27,222 bases of DNA from CALMKX01 sp044869955 (GTDB lineage Bacteria > Acidobacteriota > Thermoanaerobaculia > Multivoradales > SZUA-115): the NCBI GenBank assembly GCA_044869955.1, contig JBIOYC010000056.1:1-27222 (forward strand), written 5' to 3'. How positions within the stretch are numbered: position 1 is the stretch's first letter; each line of letters begins with the position of its first letter. Below the pieces are notes generated by a model, which worked only from the letters and a program-made list of their open reading frames with translations, did no database searches and was not told where the DNA came from. The position numbers were made by a program, and so were the translations under genes. Below are positions 7,450 to 14,358 of the stretch, piece after piece.

Positions 7450-7583
7450 CCAGCCGACTGCGAGCGGGTCTGCACTTTCCAGGACGCCGCTGCGGCGGGC
7501 GTCTTCGTGCCCGGCCACGTGGTGAAGCAGTGCGAGGAGGCCGCGCGGGCGGGGATCGGGTGATTGCGAGGGAGGCTCGACCG

Positions 7584-7871
7584 ATGATTCCAGACAACCG
7601 CCATCCCACCCATCCGGGGGAGATCCTCCTCGAGCAGTTCCTGGAACCCCTCGGGGTCACCCAGGTGCAGCTAGCCGGGCACCTCGGGGTGCCGGTACAG
7701 CGGATCAACGAGATCGTCCGTGGCAAGCGGGGGATCACGCTGGCAACGGCCGGGCTGCTCGTCCTTGCGTTCGACACCACCCCGGAGCTCTGGCTCAACC
7801 AGCAAGCGAATCACCACCGGGCCCGGAACCAGCCAGAGCGGCCGGTGGCTCGGCTGCTCGTCGCGAGCTAG
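7584..7871 (+). CDS. higA: Orphan HigA-like antitoxin (second copy)
   Basis: A complete 95-residue XRE/VapI-type antitoxin, about 87% identical by eye to the HigA at 531-818. ATG 7584 is preceded by GAGGGAGG at 7568-7575. No HigB gene precedes or follows it. The 30 nt at 7534-7563, ending in a stop just upstream, resemble the end of the gene that precedes the intact higBA pair (99-128), so the whole neighbourhood may have been duplicated and the toxin lost. Substitutions relative to the first copy include E32G, W57G and F69L. It could neutralise HigB in trans, repress the higBA promoter, or be drifting. Confidence 0.85.
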   Translation: MIPDNRHPTHPGEILLEQFLEPLGVTQVQLAGHLGVPVQRINEIVRGKRGITLATAGLLVLAFDTTPELWLNQQANHHRARNQPERPVARLLVAS

Positions 7872-8154
7872 CGACCGCCAGCTGCCTCATCGCCATGGTC
7901 GCGGCCACCCACGAATACCCTCTCCTGGTCCGCGACCGCGACCAGTAGGCCATCGCCGGGAGCTGGCAGCTGGCAGCTGGCGGTGCGGCTGTGGGCGGAC
8001 TGAGAGGAGCCCGGCCGATAGCTCTCTCCGCCGGCAGCCGTTGGCCAGTGGTCGCCATGTATCGCAGGAACTTCAGGAGACCAGGGTCTTGGCTGGTTCA
8101 CGCAACGTTCTCGCGGACAATCATGGCTCGGCAACGGTGGGCAAGTCACACGCC
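7872..8154. other. Intergenic stretch with a triple 7-bp tandem repeat
   Basis: No convincing gene is visible. AGCTGGC is repeated three times in tandem at 7961-7981. A related CTGGCAGCTGGCAG lies at 7374-7387, also preceded by CATCGCC, so the tRNA fragment and orphan HigA are flanked by related sequences. Short open frames here show no recognisable family. Confidence 0.4.
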
Positions 8155-8199
8155 TTGACAGCGTGGCCATAATGTGGCACCAATGTAGTCCATGCTACA
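8155..8199 (+). promoter_or_regulatory. Candidate -35 (TTGACA) and operator TGTAG-N6-CTACA over the RHH gene start
   Basis: A consensus TTGACA lies at 8155-8160; no good -10 follows, ACCAAT (8179-8184) being the best-spaced. An inverted repeat TGTAG (8184-8188) and CTACA (8195-8199) spans the start codon at 8192. A ribbon-helix-helix protein encoded right here could bind it as an autorepressor; this is inference. Confidence 0.4.
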
Positions 8200-8368
8200 G
8201 CGGAAGCCACGAAATGCCCTGCGAACTGAGCAGATCCGGATCCGCGTCACGCAAGACCAGAAGGAGAGGCTCGTCGCTGCTGCCACTCAGGCCGGGCTCG
8301 GCGTGTCGAGCTGGCTTCGGGCCGTCGGCCTTCAGGCGGCCGAGGAAGCGCAGACGAAGAAGCGATGA
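8192..8368 (+). CDS. Small ribbon-helix-helix (CopG/MobC-like) protein, putative controller
   Basis: A 58-residue basic protein. The segment QIRIRVTQDQKERLVAAATQ followed by LGVSSWLRAVGLQAAEEA has the beta-strand-helix-helix pattern of Arc/CopG-type and MobC-type DNA-binding proteins. Its ATG 8192 lies within an inverted repeat. Its stop overlaps the methyltransferase start (ATGA at 8365-8368), so the two are translationally coupled. A controller role for the methyltransferase, comparable to C proteins of restriction-modification systems, is likely from position. There is no relaxase nearby, so a mobilisation role is not supported. Confidence 0.7.
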   Translation: MLQRKPRNALRTEQIRIRVTQDQKERLVAAATQAGLGVSSWLRAVGLQAAEEAQTKKR

Positions 8369-9531
8369 GAGGGCGCCAGCCAGACGCGGAGGAACGACTA
8401 CGTTCCGCACTCGCTTCGGCGAAATATACAGCCGGCAGCACCCACGGCTTCTACCTGTATCCAGCTCGGTTCTCGCCCGAAATTGCGAGGGCTGTGGTCG
8501 AGGCCTTCACGGAGCCAGGTGAATGCGTCCTGGATCCCTTCATGGGTGGTGGTACCGCCGTCGTCGAGGCGCTCAGCATTGGGCGGTCCGTGCTCGGAGT
8601 CGACCTGAACGCCCTGGCGCACTTCGTCGCAGACGTGAAGACTCGACCTCTCTCTAGCCGAGACGAGGCCGCCATCCAATGGTGGGCCTCGGGCGCCGCT
8701 TCGAGTGCGCAGTGGACGCCGGTCGAGTGCATGGCCGATGTCCATAACCTCCCGATCCCGATGAAGCGCTTTCTCTCAGCAGCTCTTGCTAGGACAGAGG
8801 ACCTCGACTTCCCGCGACAGCGCGCCTTTGCCCGTGGCGTGCTCTTGCGCCTTGGTCAGTGGGCTCTTGATTGTCGGGACCACACTGCTCCCAGCAGACA
8901 GGAGCTCGCGGAGAAGCTGCCAGCGCTAGCGGAGCAGATGCTCGCGGGACTGAGCGAGTTTGTTGAGTCGTGTCAAGCTGCAGGTATCCCGAAGAACCGC
9001 ATAGTAGGGACCAGGCGCCTGTTGTGCCGCGACGCCGCTGGACTTCACGAAGATCCGCGCGTTGAACAACTCCAGGTGCGGCCACGCCTCGTCTTCACAT
9101 CTCCACCGTACCCGCGTGTCCATGTCCTCTACCACCGTTGGCAGGTGCGAGGGCGGCGAGAGACCCCAGCTCCTTATTGGATCGCTCAAGTGCCGGATGG
9201 CTTCTACGCGAGCCACTACACGGGGGGAAGCCGCACGCCGACTGGAGAACAGAACTACTTCTCGATGATCCGGGACGTGTTCAAGTCGGTGCGACGAATC
9301 ATCGCGCCCGACGCCGTCGTGGTTCAACTCGTCGGGTTCGCTGATTTCAAGCGACAACTCCCGCTCTACCTGTCCACGATGGCGGAAGCCGGCTTCGATG
9401 CCGACGCCGACTCTACGGGCAGCGGCCTGATTCGGAACGTACCCAACCGCAAGTGGTACGCGAAGCTCCAAGGGGACGTTGATGCCTCGTCCGAGGTGCT
9501 CCTGTTCCACCGGCCGCGCCGGCCTTTGTAG
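8365..9531 (+). CDS. Site-specific DNA methyltransferase (SPPY motif, probable m4C)
   Basis: This 388-residue protein contains motif I at 57-64 (DPFMGGGT, binding S-adenosylmethionine) and the catalytic motif IV SPPY at 246-249. SPPY is mostly found in N4-cytosine methyltransferases but some N6-adenine enzymes have it. The N-terminal 'THGFYLYPARFSPEIARAVVEAF' is the usual opening of a family of type II-like methyltransferases. About 180 residues lie between motifs I and IV, long enough for a recognition domain. It overlaps the RHH gene by 4 nt and ends 15 bp from the convergent GHKL ATPase gene. No restriction endonuclease is recognisable nearby; the DndB-like/GHKL pair is the obvious partner candidate. 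Confidence 0.88.
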   Translation: MRGRQPDAEERLRSALASAKYTAGSTHGFYLYPARFSPEIARAVVEAFTEPGECVLDPFMGGGTAVVEALSIGRSVLGVDLNALAHFVADVKTRPLSSRDEAAIQWWASGAASSAQWTPVECMADVHNLPIPMKRFLSAALARTEDLDFPRQRAFARGVLLRLGQWALDCRDHTAPSRQELAEKLPALAEQMLAGLSEFVESCQAAGIPKNRIVGTRRLLCRDAAGLHEDPRVEQLQVRPRLVFTSPPYPRVHVLYHRWQVRGRRETPAPYWIAQVPDGFYASHYTGGSRTPTGEQNYFSMIRDVFKSVRRIIAPDAVVVQLVGFADFKRQLPLYLSTMAEAGFDADADSTGSGLIRNVPNRKWYAKLQGDVDASSEVLLFHRPRRPL

Positions 9532-9546
9532 TAGGCGGCGCTGCTG

Positions 9547-11889
9547 TTAAACGGCTGCCTGTGGACCGCGGTAAAGAGTCCTAATCAGCGGGATGATGAT
9601 CCGTGCGATCCCGTCACAGTAAAGGCTGACGCGCTCAAGCTCGTCGACCTCACCTTCCTCGTCGATTCCGCCGTTGCCGTTCTTGAACTCGGTCTTGGTC
9701 TCAGCCCTGTCCTGAACTTCCTTTTGCATGCCGAGGGCGCAGAGCAAGAGGCCATACTTGAACCAGTACTCGATGAGCGGATGCTCCTCCTCCTTCGAGC
9801 GGACCAGAGCATCTGTGAGGTATGCGTTCTTTCTGTTGGCGAAGTACTCGAGCCCCCCGCTGTCGTCGTGCAAGATCTTGAGCGAGACCTTAGGATCGTC
9901 GTAGTCCTTCCACTTGATCTCGGGGATCGCTAGGGTCGGCGCATGAGTCCGAGTTCCAGGCTGGCTGCGAGGGCCTCGTTGGTTCGGCCCCGGCCGCCTT
10001 GGGTCTGACTCGGGTTCGGCCACCAGAGCGAAGCGGGCCACGAAGGGTGAGTTCCTTGTCTCAGTTTGGAGATCCTCCACGCGGACCTCCACATCGATAC
10101 GGTCGCATGGCTTGGCGTCCCAGGGGACTCGGAGCAAAGCGTTCCAGCGCCCGTTCCAAAGGTTCTGGTGCTCGACGAGGTTCGGTGGCGAGACGCTGAG
10201 AGACCCCGGTGAGTCGCTTCTCTTGAAGTAGTCGTTCGCCGCGTCGGTCTCGAACTCCACGCGGCACGTCAGGTTGACCGGACATGCCTTTACCAACCCA
10301 CCTGGCGGGTTCTTTGTCAGGCGGAAGTAGGTTGGGAACCTCTTGCCTGCGAAGGGAACCTCAGGGCCAGGTCCGGCCTTTGTGATCAGGCGGTCGCCAC
10401 TTCCGAAGAGCCGCGCGAGCAAGGGGTCAGCCTTCAGGAGCTCATTGAAGAGGTTCTGCGTCTCGTCTTCGTCGCTAAGAGTGTCCTCGATCTCCTTCTT
10501 CCGGCGCGAGGCGTTGAGCTGGCGAAGGCCAGCGTGGTCCCGCAGCACCTCCTTGAGTCGGTCCACAACCTCGTCATACACCTCGTTCTTCCTCACGCGG
10601 TCGCGCGACGCCATGAAGAAGTCCTCTCTTACCCCGGGGTCCATCGCCGTACAGTCGATCGACACGAGGAGGTGGTCCTTCAGGTAATCGAACTTCAAAT
10701 GGCGGGCTACGAAGTCTGAAGGAAGACTGCCGTGAACTTGGCCGTTGACCGTAAAGAACACGCCGTGTGGAATGTGCCGGGTCTTCACGGATTCACGGAA
10801 CACGGCGACTCGATAGGGCAGCAGCCCAACTCCGCGGAGATCGAGGTCTGCGTAGGCTGGGAAACCCTCCTCGACCTTCGAGTCTTCCGGCGCGTCATCT
10901 GACCCGATTGTGGCCCAGATGCCGGCAACGGTCGTGCTGAAGTAGTTGGCCCGGTACTCGCGCGTCTCGGTGAGTCGGAAGGGGAGGCAGGGGGAGTGCA
11001 GGAAGCGCTCGAGTTCGTAGCGTGCCTCGAGAGTCGCGATGCCCCTCCCGCCCTTCCACTCGAAGTTATACAGCTTCACACACGTGCCGAATGGCAGATC
11101 GAGCATGTAGGGCCGCGGCTGCACTGTGCTCCGATCCTCGGGTAGCACTTTCACCGCCGCCGCGGCGAAGCGTGGCACTTGTCCTCCCGGAGCGAGGTAG
11201 ACGTACATCGAACTCGGGCGTGACGGAGCCGGCTTCATGCGGCGCACGATGGTGAACCCCCAGAGGTCCTTCGAGGAGTCGCCTTGTCGTGCCGGAAGGT
11301 CTGGATGCCTGCGGGACACGATGAGCTGCATTTTGTGCTTGCCGCAGAACGGAAGAGCGCCCGTACCCCCGCAGTTGTACTTCCCCTGAACAAAGGGGAT
11401 ACCGACCTTGTTCTCGCGAATCAGGGAGAGGAAGGTGGCGGGAAAGTCGTCCGGGCTCTGGCCTTCGCCTTTGTCAATGATCAAGTAGGACGGAGAGGTC
11501 TTCCCGCCGAGGACGACGGCATGGAGCCCCTTTGCGAGTTCGGTCTGTTCCTTGGCCACGAGGTTGGAGAGCAGACCATCCTTCACCTGGAAAAACTCTC
11601 CGACCGCCCGAGTCATGCTCTCGGGCGCGTCCGAGCCCTTGGGGTCGATGCCACGCTTGAGGCACTCCGCCATCAGCAGGGCGTCAATGCCGTTGACGAT
11701 CTTCTCGACGAATGCGGCGGTCGCCTCGGTCTGCTGGTTCGTGACGACGGATCGGTTGTTGGGCATGTCCCCGAGCGGGTGCCAGACCTTTTCATTCTCC
11801 AGGCCGTACCCCGCCTGAGTGAGGATCTCATCCGCGCGGTCCTCGTCTTCGGCGTGAAGCAGGCGATCAAAGAGGGTGATCTCGTCCAT
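9547..11889 (-). CDS. Large GHKL (Hsp90/MutL-like) ATPase, 780 residues
   Basis: Start at ATG 11889, preceded by GGAGAGGAG; the open frame extends further upstream but overlaps the DndB-like gene in another frame and is not family-like. GHKL motifs are visible: the N box EKIVNGIDA (62-70, Asn66), the DxGxG box DKGEGQ (139-144), and a glycine-rich lid GKYNCGGTG (169-177). Residues beyond about 190 do not match a domain I can name; a Ser/Pro/Arg-rich linker sits near residue 640. Such ATPases change shape on ATP binding and occur next to methyltransferases in some restriction-like loci (MORC/MutL-type). It lies 19 bp after the DndB-like gene, in one operon. Base composition is lower in GC than flanking core genes. 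Confidence 0.8.
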   Translation of the reverse strand: MDEITLFDRLLHAEDEDRADEILTQAGYGLENEKVWHPLGDMPNNRSVVTNQQTEATAAFVEKIVNGIDALLMAECLKRGIDPKGSDAPESMTRAVGEFFQVKDGLLSNLVAKEQTELAKGLHAVVLGGKTSPSYLIIDKGEGQSPDDFPATFLSLIRENKVGIPFVQGKYNCGGTGALPFCGKHKMQLIVSRRHPDLPARQGDSSKDLWGFTIVRRMKPAPSRPSSMYVYLAPGGQVPRFAAAAVKVLPEDRSTVQPRPYMLDLPFGTCVKLYNFEWKGGRGIATLEARYELERFLHSPCLPFRLTETREYRANYFSTTVAGIWATIGSDDAPEDSKVEEGFPAYADLDLRGVGLLPYRVAVFRESVKTRHIPHGVFFTVNGQVHGSLPSDFVARHLKFDYLKDHLLVSIDCTAMDPGVREDFFMASRDRVRKNEVYDEVVDRLKEVLRDHAGLRQLNASRRKKEIEDTLSDEDETQNLFNELLKADPLLARLFGSGDRLITKAGPGPEVPFAGKRFPTYFRLTKNPPGGLVKACPVNLTCRVEFETDAANDYFKRSDSPGSLSVSPPNLVEHQNLWNGRWNALLRVPWDAKPCDRIDVEVRVEDLQTETRNSPFVARFALVAEPESDPRRPGPNQRGPRSQPGTRTHAPTLAIPEIKWKDYDDPKVSLKILHDDSGGLEYFANRKNAYLTDALVRSKEEEHPLIEYWFKYGLLLCALGMQKEVQDRAETKTEFKNGNGGIDEEGEVDELERVSLYCDGIARIIIPLIRTLYRGPQAAV

Positions 11890-11908
11890 TGGCGGGCTCT
11901 CCTCTCCC

Positions 11909-13027
11909 TCACGCCTGCGCCAAGGCATTGCCGCCCTTTGGCGCTCCACGACCGGCGAGCCGTTGCTCCCTTGCGGACACGCTGAGCCCAAGAATGCGCT
12001 TGAGGACGGCGAGGGTTTGAACTCTCGCTTGCCTGTTCGATACGACCGAGCCCGCCGTGATGCACACGTTGTCCCAAACCGGATTGACCTTCGAGCCAAC
12101 CGACTTCCGCCAGTCGACTTCCCCCAAGGGCTCGAGTCGAGCTCGCCAATCACGCGGACGCTCCTCCATAAGCGCTCGCCCCGCGCCCCCAAGTGCTCGC
12201 ATCACGACAGCATGTGTGTTGATCTTCTCTTGGCGCAGCTCAGGTGCCTTGAGGTCGCCAGCGGCCACCTTGCGCCAGTCAGCGATCACCGCGCTCAGGG
12301 CCGTCCAGTACTCCACTGCCAGGCTGAGCTTAGATTCGTAGCCCTGACTTCCACGCCTATCCACCTTCTCACCGACAAGCTCTTCGTTTGCGTCGTAGAG
12401 TGTGGACAGGGTGAAGAGCTTCGGCGACCGAATCGGGATGGTGATCCGCTCCTTGTCGACCATGCCCCGAAACGCGTCTACCATCTCGGAGACATCCATA
12501 GTCAAGGACGAGAGGTTATCGCGGTGGTCGTAAAGAACATCGAGCGACTTGGAGGTCTTATGCGCGTAGCGGTTGAGGTCCGTGAACATCTGTTGAAGCC
12601 GCTCAAGGCTCTCCATCGGGAACAACAGAACCGAGATCTTGTCTTTGCCCAGGGCGGGGTTCTCCTTGATTGCTGCGGCGATGCCGGCTGACCTGTGCTG
12701 ACCGTCGTTGATGACCAGTTCGAGGTTCTCGAGTTCCATCTCAAGAGTGCCGAGGTCCGAGTTCTCCGCGATGGGAGTGAACTTGACCTCCGAGGAGTAG
12801 GACGCAGTGATCGAGGAAAAGAGATAGCCGTCTTCGTTGTCGAGGATGTACTTCATGATGTCGGGCACGCGACTCCTGTTCAACACGCGCTGGGCCCGGA
12901 GCTCGGGGGTGCATTGCTCCCAGTCGTTGAAGCGGAACAGCCGAGGAACCTCGGCCATCGACACCGAGATCGTGAAGTACTGGCGCCCACCCATTGACCC
13001 ACGGATGGCTGGGATTGAGACCCTCAT
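11909..13027 (-). CDS. DndB-like DGQHR-domain protein
   Basis: This 372-residue protein begins at ATG 13027 (MRVSIPAIRGSMGG), with GGAAGGG 6 bp upstream. An alternative ATG at 13042 has a poorer site. IPAIRG is the usual DndB opening. The family signature DGQHR is at 108-112, followed by FTDLNRYAHKTSKSLD at 148-163, which corresponds to the 'FxxiNryAkptsk' block of DndB. DndB is a regulator of the phosphorothioate (dnd) operon and binds its promoter; the DGQHR fold is ParB-like and may use a nucleotide. No dndACDE or sulphur-transfer gene is present, so a phosphorothioation role is not indicated. It is first gene of the operon with the GHKL ATPase, downstream of the promoter and repeat array at 13054-13184. 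Confidence 0.85.
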   Translation of the reverse strand: MRVSIPAIRGSMGGRQYFTISVSMAEVPRLFRFNDWEQCTPELRAQRVLNRSRVPDIMKYILDNEDGYLFSSITASYSSEVKFTPIAENSDLGTLEMELENLELVINDGQHRSAGIAAAIKENPALGKDKISVLLFPMESLERLQQMFTDLNRYAHKTSKSLDVLYDHRDNLSSLTMDVSEMVDAFRGMVDKERITIPIRSPKLFTLSTLYDANEELVGEKVDRRGSQGYESKLSLAVEYWTALSAVIADWRKVAAGDLKAPELRQEKINTHAVVMRALGGAGRALMEERPRDWRARLEPLGEVDWRKSVGSKVNPVWDNVCITAGSVVSNRQARVQTLAVLKRILGLSVSAREQRLAGRGAPKGGNALAQA

Positions 13028-13053
13028 ATTCCGCCCTTCCATTCCCAGCTCTC

Positions 13054-13184
13054 AGCTGGATTGCCAGGAGCTGTTTGGCGGAACTATAGGAGCTGAATGT
13101 CAGAGCGTCAAGAGCTGTCGGCCTCCGACGAGAAGAGCTGAGTGGCAGTGTGTGGAGAGCTGTTGTCGAGAGGCGGAGGAGCTG
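13054..13184. repeat. Phased array of RGAGCTG motifs (22-23 bp period)
   Basis: AGCTG occurs at 13069, 13091, 13113, 13136, 13158 and 13180, each preceded by RG (GG or AG), with intervals 22, 22, 23, 22 and 22 bp. A further AGCTG lies at 13054, 15 bp before the first. Between the motifs the sequence is not conserved. A spacing of about two helical turns places all copies on the same face of the DNA. The array covers the promoter, its spacer and 70 bp upstream. It looks like a multi-site operator rather than a CRISPR or simple satellite. Confidence 0.8.
13083..13111 (-). promoter_or_regulatory. Sigma-70 promoter of the DndB-like/GHKL operon (TTGACG-17-TATAGT)
   Basis: On the minus strand, TTGACG (13106-13111) and TATAGT (13083-13088) are separated by exactly 17 bp, five matches of six in each hexamer. 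Transcription would start near 13076, giving a leader of about 50 nt to ATG 13027. One copy of the GAGCTG motif lies inside the spacer and others flank the promoter. Confidence 0.75.
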
Positions 13185-13205
13185 TTGGTCTAGGCTCCTC
13201 CTCGG

Positions 13206-13232
13206 CCCCCGAGGGCGCTTTGCCCTGGGGGA
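13206..13232. other. Strong hairpin without U-tract
   Basis: CCCCC-G-AGGGC and GCCCT-G-GGGGG pair around a GCTTT loop with a single G/G mismatch. No T-run follows on either strand, so it is not a clear intrinsic terminator. It lies between the repeat array and the DUF6527-like gene. Confidence 0.45.
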
Positions 13233-13326
13233 CCATGGGCGTAACCCTCGATATGCGGCCTAATGAGGCACCTTAGCAACTGGTGGCAGCTGCCTTGGGG
13301 GCATCCGGCCGCCGCTTCGGGCCGCA

Positions 13327-13590
13327 GTGGTCGAGGATCCCCCGCATCGTCCGGAGGCGGACATCGTTGACGTCGTCGGGGCTCCTGGCGATCCGTGGCT
13401 CGCGGTGCTCGTGTGCCCATGTGGCTGTTGCGAGGTGATCAAGTGTCCTGTGGTCCGATCTGCGGGCGATTACTGGACCGTGGACGTGGACGATGAGCTT
13501 CCGACTCTTCGGCCGTTGATCTGGAGGACGTCCGGCTGCCGGAGCCATTTCTTCGTGCTCCGGGGTCGGATCAAGTGGGTGGCTCCGTGA
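13327..13590 (+). CDS. DUF6527-like small cysteine-rich protein
   Basis: GTG 13327 opens an 87-residue protein. The N-terminal half contains VCPCGCCEVI and the C-terminal half WRTSGCRSHFFVLRGRIKWV, which match the two halves of the DUF6527 family; the cysteines and the histidine probably bind zinc. Family members are often encoded with ThiF/E1-like and ubiquitin-like proteins, none of which is visible here. The frame is open upstream to 13267, so the exact start is uncertain. Its last 25 nt lie in a sequence duplicated near 14637. It may be a stranded cargo gene. Confidence 0.6.
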   Translation: MVEDPPHRPEADIVDVVGAPGDPWLAVLVCPCGCCEVIKCPVVRSAGDYWTVDVDDELPTLRPLIWRTSGCRSHFFVLRGRIKWVAP

Positions 13591-13910
13591 GCTACCCTGA
13601 ACACCTCGGAGCGCATCTTCTTTAGCTGGCCGCATCGCAGGGTCGCTGGCCCCGAAGGGGTTCACGGGCCTCTCAAGGCCTCGCCGGACAGCTGCAGCGG
13701 CGATCTCGTCCAGCACGAAGCGACCGGCGGCGTCGAGGTTCCAGGGAACAACTGGAGCCGGCAGCGGTCGGAGGTCGGCCGCGAAGAGGCGATCCTGGAG
13801 CTTGGATGCCAAGTTAGCTTCGAGCTCCGCCCGACGGATCCGAAGCCTCTCTGATTCGACATATCTCCGGAAGCAGTCCACGACGTGGTCGAGATCGACA
13901 ACCAATTGGG
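13565..13910. repeat. Direct repeat, copy A (with 14635-14975)
   Basis: This stretch is visibly homologous to 14635-14975, including sequence past the stop of the AbiEii gene (for example GGATCAAG-GGTGG near 13567 and 14637, and CGAAGGGG near 13652 and 14720). It shows that the 3' end of an AbiEii gene plus its downstream flank exists twice, about 1.07 kb apart. Confidence 0.65.
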
Positions 13911-13955
13911 CTCTCCGAGCCAAGGGTCGAGCCGTGAGCGCAGCCGATCGGACGG
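13655..13955 (-). pseudogene. Decayed AbiEii copy with internal deletion
   Basis: The 5' part encodes SDRLRSRLDPWLGEP, matching FDRLHARLDRWLGEP (residues 82-96) of the intact AbiEii at 14730-15542. The sequence then jumps, with a frame change near 13908, to VVDLDHVVDCFRRYVESERLRIRRAELEANLASKLQ..., matching residue 192 onward. The intervening hundred residues, which include the lysine/aspartate motif, are missing. Near the 3' end one extra base relative to the intact copy shifts the frame again. The N-terminal catalytic region is also absent. Not functional as a nucleotidyltransferase. Confidence 0.75.
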
Positions 13956-13986
13956 GCGCCGAGAGAGGCCATGACGGGCCTGCGCT

Positions 13987-14136
13987 TCACTCACCTCCAA
14001 CGTACGCCGCCAGGTGCTCGCCGGTCGGCGTCGACCTCGCCGCCACCAGGTCGGCCGGGGTGCCTTCGAAAGCGATCCACCCGCCGTCGCGGGCGGAGGC
14101 GGTGGCACCGGCCAGGAACGGTGGCAGCGCAGTGGG
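13987..14136 (-). pseudogene. C-terminal fragment of a UvrA-like ATPase
   Basis: The frame ending at TGA 13987-13989 encodes GGWIAFEGTPADLVAARSTPTGEHLAAYVGGE, the typical extreme C-terminus of UvrA and UvrA-like excinuclease ATPases ('G..V.eGTP..l......TG.yL'). Nothing upstream of about 14136 belongs to UvrA: the sequence there is the end of a nucleotidyltransferase remnant. It is a short piece of a repair or UvrA2-type gene brought in or left by rearrangement. Confidence 0.6.
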
Positions 14137-14144
14137 ACCCAGCG

Positions 14145-14358
14145 TCAGCCGAGCAGGATCTTGTCCCAGAGTTGGCGGCAGTCGGTGGGAAGCTCTCCGA
14201 TCCGCGCTTGCACCTCGCCGATGAGGTCTTCGCGATCGTCGGCGTTCAGGAGCTGGGCGACGTCCCAGGCATCCTGCGGTCCTCCAGCGTAGAGCTTGAG
14301 CAAGACGAGGTCCGCCGCGCTCCGCCAGCCGGCCGACGACGCGCGCGAGGAGGGTCAT
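14145..14358 (-). pseudogene. Internally deleted nucleotidyltransferase (MNT/type IV TA-like) remnant
   Basis: ATG 14358 overlaps the stop of the small upstream gene (ATGA) and begins MTLLARVVGRLAERG, like the first helix of MNT-type nucleotidyltransferases. Within about 15 codons the homology continues in another frame as SAADLVLLKLYAGGPQDAWDVAQLL...LPTDCRQLWDKILLG, ending at TGA 14145-14147. The second part is the conserved C-terminal 'DLvLLKLyAGGpqDaWDi.qLL' block. The 'GatAL...DiDl' catalytic centre between the two is missing and the frames do not match. It was probably the toxin partner of the 72-residue protein upstream. Confidence 0.7.

Noticed and set aside
7419..7494. A second complete tRNA gene
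   Set aside because: Only the T arm and 3' acceptor strand are present; no sequence within tRNA distance can pair with AAGCGCT, and no anticodon stem forms.
8192..8368. The small RHH gene as a MobC mobilisation protein
   Set aside because: The fold is shared, but there is no relaxase or oriT-like sequence, and it is coupled to a methyltransferase.
11890..12192. An N-terminal extension of the GHKL ATPase
   Set aside because: The frame is open, but this region encodes the C-terminus of the DndB-like protein in another frame, and ATG 11889 has a good ribosome-binding site and family-like beginning.
11909..13042. A phosphorothioation (dnd) locus
   Set aside because: Only a DndB-like protein is present; cysteine desulfurase, DndC, DndD and DndE are absent.
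13054..13184. The regularly spaced GAGCTG motifs as a CRISPR array or origin iterons
   Set aside because: The conserved unit is only about 7 bp, far shorter than a CRISPR repeat, and no cas or replication gene is near. A regulatory array over a promoter explains it better.
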